In this document: positions 1 to 9,900 of the stretch, piece after piece
How the letters are laid out: every line of letters starts with the position of its first letter
Numbering within the stretch: the stretch's first letter is position 1
Source: Malania oleifera
Lineage: Eukaryota; Streptophyta; Magnoliopsida; Santalales; Ximeniaceae
Reading direction: 5' to 3'
DNA length: 64,000 bases
Assembly (NCBI RefSeq): GCF_029873635.1
Contig: NC_080423.1
Span: 95,630,953 to 95,694,952 of the forward strand
Translations under genes and position numbers: made by a program
Notes under the pieces: model-generated
The model's database searches: none
Told to the model about the DNA's origin: nothing
The model's input: the letters and a program-made list of their open reading frames with translations, nothing else

Positions 1-374
1 AAGTAAGAAACAAATGGGGTGGCCAAGTCGAGTGTTGAGTCAGAGTATAGGGCTATGGTGCACACTACATGTGAACTCGTTTAGTTGAAGAACATGTTGA
101 AAGAACTAGGTTTTCCACATTCTTAGCCTACAGAGTTGATGTGTGATAATTGAGGTACTATTCATATTGCCTCCAACCCAGTCTTCCATGAGCAAACAAA
201 GCACATTGAAGTTGATTGTCACTTTATTCGGGAGAAACTTGTGCAGAAGCTCATTACAACCACTCATGTGAAGTCTGAGTTTCATCTTGCTGATTTGTTC
301 ACTAAAGCCTTGGGAGGTACTCATGTAAAATTCCTAGGAGCATATGATATATATGCTCCAACTTGAGGGGAATT
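1..374 (+). pseudogene. 3' end of a Ty1/copia polyprotein (RNase H tail)
   Basis: The plus strand reads as the C-terminal part of a copia RNase H domain. It includes SVESEYRAM near the start, then a Cys-Asp block (ELMCDN), [14 protein letters not shown] and [13 protein letters not shown], the usual end of copia pol. At least two in-frame stops interrupt it (after CELV and in CDN*GTIHIA), so it is dead. The purine stretch ending at 374 (ttgaggggaat) is the polypurine tract and the LTR begins directly after it. The rest of the element lies beyond the left edge. Confidence 0.8.
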
Positions 375-745
375 GTTAATGGTTATTTAGTCATTTAGCA
401 TTATTATTATGTGTTAGAATTTTGTTAGTAATAAGTGTAAGTTAGTAAGGTATTATGGTCATTCCTATTGTACTTAACATAAATTATAAAGAGGGAGAGA
501 CCTATCATTGTGTTTAGGTCTTCCATTTTACCCAATTATTCAACACTTGGTATGTGGGAGAAAAAGAATACAGCTGCGATATACACCTCTAACTCTAAAC
601 ACTCTCAAAAGGAAAATGAAAATCTTATTCCCACATTTGCCTCCCAACATTCACTTACTTTCCAATTCACTTTTAATCACTTTGTGCCAAAAGGAAACTA
701 TCCTCGGGAAACATCCACAGATATTTACCTATCAAAGCAATGTTT
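375..745 (+). repeat. 3' LTR of the left-edge copia element (end approximate)
   Basis: The LTR starts at the TG that follows the polypurine tract (tgttaatggttatttag). Its AT-rich first 110 bases and the later text up to about 745 show no coding signal. The 3' boundary is not certain because no second LTR is in the window. The next recognisable element begins at 752. Confidence 0.5.
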
Positions 746-754
746 TTTTCCTAA

Positions 755-3248
755 GGCCTTGTTTGGCTACATGGAATGAAATAAGTGGAATGGAATGAAG
801 GTTTCATTCCCTCAAATTTGGATGTTTGGTTGCTTGGAATAAAAATACACACCCGGAATAGCTTGAAATTAAATTACCCAATATTACCTGATTTCATTAC
901 AAAAAGGGGGTGGATATGGCAAGAACTATGAATGCAGGAATAAAAGAAGGAAAGGGGGAGAATAACTAAAGTACATCCAGCTACTTACAACTTGGCCTGT
1001 GAAAAGATGTCTGCATCAATCATCACCTTCAAACCTCAGATCAGGGGCTCTTTTGAAACATCCTCTTCCTTAGAAATGTGAAAGACTGGGAATTCCATTA
1101 GCTCGCACACTTCTACAGTGGTCTTTACAACTTCCAACAACAAAAAAATACAAATCATCCAGTTTGGACCTTAGATAAGAAGGGGGTCTTCACCATTAGA
1201 TCCTTCTACAGGAAGCTTTTTCCCTCAGAATCAAACAACAATAATTCCCCTTGGACTCAGATTTGGAACATAGCTGCACCCCTACAAAAGTTCTCGTTCT
1301 CGCCTGGGAAGCAACACATGGTAAGGTCTTGACTTTGAATAAGTTGCAAAGAAGCAGAATATCCTTTGTTAACAAATGTCCTTTGGCATGGCTGATGCAG
1401 AATCAGTTAAGCACATCCTCCTTCATTACCCTTAGACCAGGAATCTTTGGAATTTGGCTCTGACTTTGATCAGACAACAGTGAGTTATCGCCAACCAATG
1501 TTACCTAGAATGTGGAACGATTTGGTTTGTGAAACGGGAACAGGATCATGGAAAGGCACATGCTCTAAAATGTGAAATGTTAGAAGTATACTTAATTAGA
1601 TATATTGGCGAAAAAAGTGTAATGGCACTTGTATATTTTGGTGAGGATGTTGAGCTGTTTCTAAATCTAGAAGAGATTTTCTGTTGTGGAATAGATTAAT
1701 AATGACAGAAATAGAATTAAATTGTGATGATTCCCCACTTTTACCTCTAAGAAAAAGTCATGTTATATGAAAAATATTGAACTAAAACTTTGGATCATCA
1801 GATTTAGTGTTCTAGAATGAAAATGTATCACGTTTTGGAATGTTTGCACGAATCGTACCGATACATGGTTTGCTAGGGTGTTAGCTTCTTCGGGTAACTA
1901 TCTCACCAACTCTGTGGAAGGGGAACTCTGAGCTTAGAGAGGGATTTGAGCAACAAAGAGAAGAGAAAGGCTTTGGCTCTCATTCCTCTTGCAATTTTCT
2001 GGTGCATTTGGAAAGAGAGGAACAGGAGCGTGTTTAAAACCAAACTTCAGCACCCCAAATCAGCAAAGAGCAGTCGTTTACTGCAGTTACCAGACAAGGC
2101 AGTGGGATTTTTGTAAATGATTATAATCTAATTTTTTTTATTTTTGTGACACCCTTCAGGGTGGTTGAATTTCTGTATCCGCGCTGGCATCCCCTTGATT
2201 CCTTTTCAATAAATTTCCTTCATTAATAAAAAAACAAAAAATAAAACTATTTTTGAATGAGCTTTCTTGATAAGATCAACCAATCTGATGAGATTGATCC
2301 CTTCAACAAAACGATCACAATCTTCTCTGACTCCTTATAGATAACCTGAAATCCCCTTCTTCTCCTCCTCCTCCTCCACCTTCTCAAGAGATTGCATCTT
2401 CTCGGCCATGTCTCCCATGTTTTCATTTCTTCTTATTTTTAATAGCTTTTTACTTCAAATTGATTTATTGGTACTTTATTGCAGATTTTTTTTTATTCTC
2501 AATAACATATATTTGTTGATATATTTGAGCTTTAAGTTTCTGATGAGTGCTCATTCACCTGGGAAAAAATACTGTCATCTTGCTAAACATTTTTTTTAGT
2601 TTTATAATCTAAAACATGATTCTGCTCCTTTATTTTAAACCTTGAAAATTTTCCTGTAGTTCCCCTCAGCATGGGTCCTTCACACTGTTATAATTTGAAA
2701 AAAAGTAGTAGCAAATTAATGTTTTATTACTACATTGGTATTTATTTTATATAATTAAATATTTATGTTTTTATATGTATTTCTTTTTTATGCGATCAAA
2801 TAGTAATTAATTTTTATTAAAAATTACAAATTTTAAAAATAACTTTGCGTCTTAATAATAAAAGTGTTTTTTATTCTATTATTGACAGATTCTGCAATCA
2901 AATTTTTACTGTTTTGTTCATTATTTATAATTTTATATAAGTGGATATTACTAAAATAATAGTTGATTTTAAATCAAATATTTTTTTTATCATTTATTAA
3001 GTTCATTTCAAAAGGAAATCAACTACCTGCATTTTAATGGATTTGGAATATTATATTGAATCAGTGTCATTCCCATTCCTCCTCTGTATACCATACGCAG
3101 TTATATTCATTTCTAGATTTCATTGCAATTCTCATTTGTTATATGCCAAACACATTATTATTCTAGGCTTTATTTCCATTCCTTGACACTCATTCAGATC
3201 CCTTCATTCCGATTCCCATTGAGTGGATCCTCACAACCAAACGAAGCC
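755..3248. mobile_element. PIF/Harbinger-like TIR element, non-autonomous, with an L1 remnant inside
   Basis: The left end is GGCCTTGTTTGG (755-766). The right end is CCAAACGAAGCC (3237-3248), whose reverse complement GGCTTCGTTTGG matches in 10 of 12 positions. Both ends are flanked by TAA (752-754 and 3249-3251), the 3-bp target duplication expected of the PIF/Harbinger superfamily. Subterminal sequence on both sides is rich in GGAATGAA/TTCATTCC-type words. No transposase frame is visible. Most of the interior is an L1 fragment plus AT-rich DNA, so this is a filler-carrying non-autonomous copy. I am confident of the ends and less so of the exact family. Confidence 0.65.
1040..2246 (+). pseudogene. 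L1 LINE 3' remnant (zf-RVT region and tail)
   Basis: Conceptual pieces in different frames match the C-terminal part of plant L1 ORF2. They run: VKDWE near 1080, WTLDKKGVFTIRSFYRKLF near 1170-1215, WEATHGKVLT near 1300-1330, then ALALIPLAIFWCIWKERNRS near 1970-2030. The last is the usual C-terminal W-x-x-W-KERN block. Frameshifts and stops separate the pieces. The sequence ends in a typical LINE 3' tail, with aataaatttccttcattaataaaaaaac at 2208-2235. It sits inside the PIF-like element. Confidence 0.75.
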
Positions 3249-3251
3249 TAA

Positions 3252-3960
3252 GTACTTCTAACTTCATTAACACTTCTCATATGATGCTTTCAGGCCCCCA
3301 ATAAAACTAGGCATACCTAAGCCACCTTCTCATACTCTTCCACAACAAAAAGCATTAATTCCAATATCAACTCCATCACCAGACATTGTCTATATCAACA
3401 TCTGTACAGCACAAAAAGAAAAAGAAAAAACAAAACAAAAGGCCATGCCAATATCTATGTTTTAATCAATATTAAGCTAGAAATTATTTATATTAAAAGC
3501 AGAAAGAAAAGGCCAAGCTAATATCTATGTTTTAATCATGGATGCTTCACTTGAAGGCTAAATTATACCAAGATTCCAACAAGAGTAGATAGGTGATTTG
3601 GTGCACATCAAATTGTATTTTAAACCCTGCAAATAGTGTATGTCAAACCATCCTGACAACCTTTATATTCCCTTCTTGTATAGCATCACACTTGAGATAC
3701 GACACCATTGGCTGTGAAAAATTCATAGTGATGCTTAGCTTCAAGACTATTTTCTAGATGACACACAAATATGAATGAAATGCACATATTACATCATAGT
3801 TTGAAAATGATTTTAAGTTAGAATATAAAGGTCCTAGAACCATTTCAATTTATCTGTCAAATATAATTTAAGTATGTTTGTAATTACACAACATTACAAC
3901 TATGTTAATGCCAAATAGTGTGTGATATGTGTGTACTACAAAGATCATTATGGATCATAC
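3252..3960. other. Intron-like AT-rich DNA without a recognisable gene
   Basis: There are no convincing coding frames on either strand. The stretch follows exon 5 of the minus-strand TatD gene, so it is probably part of that gene's next intron. A 40-bp near-repeat (gccaatatctatgttttaatca / gctaatatctatgttttaatca) occurs at about 3448 and 3510. Confidence 0.5.
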
Positions 3961-6900
3961 TGCATAATCTGAAGAAGATCACCAAAGGCACGAACACAGT
4001 GAATGGAGACAGGTCTTTGCAACTCTTTCGCTAGTTCAAGTTGTCTCTGAAAAACTTCAACCTGGAAGGAAGAAATTCAAAAACAGGAAGCAACATTAAA
4101 TGCCTTTGAAACAAGGATGGAAGGAAAGATTTGGCTTTGGTAGCCGCTTAAAATTCTTGAGAAGAAAACCATCATAGAAAGACCCAAATCATTATCAAAT
4201 AGTAGCAATGAAGCAGATACGAGGATCACCAAATTTAGTGAATTGGGCTGGAAGTCTATGACAGGTTTAGGATTTGAACTAATAAATTGAAATAACTGCA
4301 ATAAAATGTGATAATAATTAACTCTATATATATATATATATATAAGTGCTCCACAAATTTGTCAAATGCAACAATGGAGTAGCACTTCAACTCTTCAAGT
4401 TGTTCAACTAAATTAGTTTTAACTTCTAATTTTTTGGTTAGAAACACTACAGAAAGGGACACGCTGATGGATTGCTACTAAGTAATCATGAGAAAAAAAA
4501 AAACGGTTCACACAGTTCCCATCCACTTAACACCCCCCCCCCCCCCCCAACCCCACCCCAACAAAACAAAATAAAAAAAAATAAAAAAATAAAAAACCCA
4601 CTCCAAGACCAGGCCAAAAGAGGAAAGCTGAGAAAGCTGAGATTATTCATCAAACCTGATCCATGAAATCAATGTTCCTCCCATGTGATCCTTTGTCCAA
4701 ACCAATCTGACAAAATATCACATCCAAGTTAATATTAGACATTCAGTTGAGTGCTTGGACTCAGTATTTAAAGACTTCAAGATGCCTCTCTGATTTTCTT
4801 CACAAGGAAGTAAAACAGAACCAAGAAGGCGAGAACTCAGCGGGGGAAACAGAAAATTAACAGCAAGTTTTTCAGAACATCAGATTTGATGTTAGATGTG
4901 AACATTTTTGTCCAAATCATATATATAAAAGTATTCTCTTAAGAAGATAGCAGCACAAAAACATGTATCTACATTATTCACATAAGGGCAACAACTAATA
5001 GACCATGGACATTGGATACAGCCAAAAGTTAGCACCTCTAAACTACTTGGTATGTGCCACCCCTTTGGTAATCTCATCTCCAGCATTATCTGAGACATAT
5101 TGATGGGGGATGCAATATTATTGTTGTTGTTGTTGTTATTGTTGTTGTTGTCGTTGTTTTTGTTTTATTTTTATTTTTTTGGAATGTTTCTACAATATTT
5201 AGGTTTTCAGTTTTGACAATAGTGTCTACAGTTTTTGCTTGTGCCTCAAGATAGAATGCCTATGAATATGTAGTTATAAGGTATTTTCAATCAAGTTGAA
5301 TTACAAATTGACTTTATGTGAGCTTGTGTGCGCCTACAGTAATGGTGATCCCATGCAAGGGTAGTCATGATCCTCTCTTTCATCCGTTTCTCCCTCCTCT
5401 CTCTTTTCTCACACTTCTAGCCACCCCTTTGGTAATCTCATCCCTGGCATTATCTGAGACATATTGATGAAGGATGCAATATTATTGTTCTTCTTCTTCT
5501 TCTTCTTCTTCTTGTTTTTTTCTTTTTTAGGAATGTTTCTACAATATTTAGGTTTTTGGTTTTGACAATAGTGTCCACAGTTTTTGCTTGTGTCTCAAGA
5601 TAGAAAGGCTACAAATATGTAGTTATAAGGTGTTTTCAATCAGGTTGAATTTCAAATTGACTTTTTGTGAGCTTGTGTGTGCCTACGGTAATGGTGATCC
5701 CATGCAAGGTAGTCATGATCCTATCTCTCATCCTTTATCCCTCCTCTCTCTTCTCTCACACTTCTCTTTCTCCCTACATGCATAATTTGTCTAGCCATCT
5801 CCCTTTCCAGCCAGATTTGCTCTCTCTCTCTTGTTTGACATCAAACATCCGTAGTAATTTGTAGTTCTCACAGCCAAAAATTCAACCATAAATGATTTTA
5901 CATTTAGCAACAGCATGGTTTAGAAAGAAAGCTCATAGGAAAGAAAATACCAACAAATGTGTCTAACCGATTTCTCTGTACTCTTTTGGGCAGATTTCAA
6001 CATAATGACATTTCCGGGGAAAAAAAGGGAGAGGAAGGAGAAGGATCACCCTGAGTATGCAGAATTTTAATAGGCTCAGAGTGTGGGTTGAGGAATATTC
6101 TTTCGAATAATGTTGTTTTATCATGGTCTGTGGGCAAAGGAAGATCAGTTGCCAGTTGTCTAGATAGATTCTTGCTTTTTAGTGAGTGGGGAGGATGATT
6201 TTCCTAATATCTCTCAAATTACCTTGTCTATACAGTGTCAGATGATTTCCCTATTTTATTAGAATCTAGCAAGGTTAAGTGGGGCCCAACCCGCTTTAGG
6301 TTTGAAAATATTAGGCTAATCATAAATTTTTCATTTTTCAGATAAGAATACTTGGCGTGAGGTGTCTGCAACAGGTTGGGAGCGCATTAAGATCATGAAA
6401 AAAAATATATTTAAAAGGAGTTTTAAATGTGGAATGTGGAAGCCTTTGGGGACAGTAGGCCTAGGATGCTGACATTTTAGATGAGGTTGACCTCTTGGAT
6501 AGAAAATAGGAAGGAATATGGACGAGGAAAAACAGGTTTCTTTGAAAAATGCATCAAGGAAGTGATATTTAGGTAAATGAGGAGTTGGACACAAAATACT
6601 AAAAACTTAAATGGGTTAGAGAGTGTGATTCACTGATTGTAATACTAAATTTTTTATACGCAAGCTGATGTTAGGATGAAGAAATTTGGTTAGGGAATTG
6701 GAATTGAGGGGTGGAGTAGTTTCTTCTGATCCTTGACTGATTGCAAATGAGATTACTGATTTCTTTCCAATTTATTCACTGTGGAGGTTGAGAGTAGACA
6801 AATGATTAATGGGTTGGAATGCAGCATTATTTCCAGTGATCAGGTGAGTTGGTTGGAAAGGCCTTTTGAGGAGAGTGAAGTTTGGAATGCAGTGTTTGGG

Positions 6901-9900
6901 ATGGAAGCGGATAAGGTCCCATGCCCAGATGGATTTGCTAAGGCTTTCAATCAGATTGTTGGGATGTGGCTAAGCCCAATATGATGAAGGTTTTAATGAG
7001 TTATACCTTTCTTTCTATTGAAAAAGGAAGAGATATTAGTAAAGACATCGAGAATTTAAAAAGAAGCATAACAAATCCTCTTTAGAAAATGAACAAAAAG
7101 CAAAGAAAATCAAAATAAAACTGCCTGCCAGTCACATTGTAGATCTGAAAAAGAGACTTCTCTGAAACAGCCTGCTGCAAAAAAGCCCACAATGAGGACA
7201 AAAACTGAATCCTATCCCAAAGCAAAGATGGAGACATCCTCTTTCCCGTGAAAATACAACCGAACCTCTCCAACCATAACCCCACAAAGCAGCAAAAATT
7301 GTACACCTCCACAAAGCTGGCCCATCTTTAACCTTCTCAAAACCTAAAAATGAAATAGTCAAAAAATCCTCCACCAACCCCAGATGCACCCAACTCTCTC
7401 CAAATAGGCCATAACGATCATTCCACACCCTCCAAGAAAAGAAGCAATTGAGAAACAGGTTTGAACTATTAAAACAAAGAAAACAAACATCCAGGTGCAA
7501 AGTGCCTAAGAAGTACATTGATTTTTGAAAAAAAACATTAAATCTACCTTCAATACTTTATGATGCCAGGATGCCAGAAATGACGAATAAGCACATTACA
7601 CACACACACACACAACAGATAGCTTTGCTCACCGCAGATTGGAATCCACCAAAGAGATATAGAAGCAAGAAAACTCAACACTCCAAAGATACAGATATCT
7701 CACCACTTTAGAGATAAAGTTTAAATGATAAAGTTCACCACTCACAAAGGAGATACCGAACTGAAGAGAAACAAAGCAAGGCCAAAGTCTCCAAATGCAC
7801 CCAACTCACTCCAAATAAGCCAAAAAGATCATTCCATACCCTCCAAGAAAATAGGCAATAAAGAAACAGGTTTGAACCATCAAAACAAAGAAACCAAACA
7901 TTCAGAGGCAAAGTGCCTAAGAAGTGCGTTGGTTTTTTAAATAAAATATTAAATTCACCTTCATTATTTTATGATGTCGGGATGCTAGAAATGACGAATA
8001 AGCAGATTACACACACAACAGATAGCTTTGCTCACCGCTGATTGGAATCCACCAAAGAGATATAGAAGCAAGAAAACTCACCACTCCAAAGATATAGACA
8101 ACTCGCCACTTAAGAGATAAAGTTTAAAAGATAAAGTTCACCACTCACAAAGGAGATATCGAACTGAAGAGAAACAAAGCAAGGCCAAAGTCTTCAATTT
8201 TAATTCAAAATCACATTAAATCTGCTCATACATGCCCTCGGATGCTTTTATAGACTTGGAACAACCCACCAAGCTTATGAAATGCTACTTCACATTTCGC
8301 GGCTAAATATAATTGACTTTGACAAAATAAAGATTCAAAAGAAGAGCTCAACACATTTTCTTACATAGGAATACAAATAGACACATAGATTGGCAGAGTG
8401 GAGTTTTCTTACATAGTGAATACAGACAAACACATGAAAAGCTTAGATTGGCAAACGGGAGTTTTCTGACATAGGGAATACAGACAAACAATTAATAAGC
8501 TTAGATTGGCGGACTGCACACTAAAATTCAAACAACCATAGACTTCTAGCAGCCGACTCCAATTAATGTCAAATTTAATCCACTGAAAAGAGCACTTATA
8601 AAACTTTAATACGAGAATTTTTTTAAGCACTAGAACCTTTATGAAAATGGGCTGAAAATTGGGCCAGAACCTTCTGGTCTACAACTTACATAACTGATTT
8701 TGTATGCATCATTAAGCCACCTTTCAACAACCCAAATTCACTTGAACTCACTGAGCACACTCTTGTGTCACTTTAGTACCTAAGAGGGATTGGCCTTTAA
8801 AGGTTGTTGATTTTCAATTTAATAATTATTTTTTTATAGCAAAAGAAGAGATTTCATTAATAAGAGGAGAATTTACAAAAAGTGGGAAAACACTTCTCTC
8901 ATCAAAATTTTGTAAAAGTTCAGGAAAAAAAACTAAAAAGAGAAAAACTGGAAAAAAAAATACATAATAATCGAAGCAAAAGATTCCTCCATTCTCACTG
9001 AACCTCTGAAAAACTAACTCCCTTAAAGCAACCAAAACAACACACCATAAAGAAGCCACGTAATAAACTTTTCCCGAAACCAGCTGCCAATTCAATTTTC
9101 TCCCTGAAAAATCCGAGCATTGTGCTCCAACCATAATCCCCAAAACACTGCCAAAATACAGCATTTCCAAAGTGCAACCCTCTCCTTTCTTCTACCAAAA
9201 CCCTCAAAAGAGATAGCCAACAATTCCTCCACCGACGCTGGGCAGACCCAAGATTCTACCAACACACCAAATAAAGTATTCCAGATTCTCCACACACAGT
9301 TAGTGTAAAAATAGATGAAGGGTGCCATTTCAGAATTCAAGTAGAATAGTACACACACATCTGGAGATATGACCTTCAAAGGTCTCCTGATCTGCAATGT
9401 GTTATTAGTGTTGATTTTATTAAACACAACCAGCCATAGGGGAGCTTTTGCCTTCCAAATAGATGAATATAGGGGAAAACAAGAATTGGAATGGATCAAA
9501 AATTCAAAAATAGATTTACAAAAATACAGCCCCAGATGATCCAAAACCCAAGACCAAGTATCCCTAGCTGAAGAAAGATGGCAGTTGTTCAATAACAATA
9601 ACAAGGATGAAAATTCCAACAATTCTATATTGTTCAGAGATCTTCTTAAATGAAAGTTCCATGAAACCAAGGGGCTACCCAAGTCAACCACAAGAAAGAA
9701 ATCATATTATCTTGCCCTAGGCTCAAACGAAAGAGACAAGGAAAATATGTGGCTAGAATATCATTCAGTTATTCCCCAAGTGCATACAAAATTGTTGCAC
9801 AAATGCTTGAAGATAGGATGGTTAAAGTGATAGCGGAAACTACCTCAGGCCCAACATGCATTTATTTGGAGAAGACAGATTATGGATGCTATTTTAGCAG

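Noticed and set aside
4531..4550. Poly-C run and nearby homopolymers as possible functional sites
   Set aside because: Simple homopolymers inside an intron. Similar G runs at 10385 and 38110 show this is general slippage, possibly with sequencing uncertainty in length.
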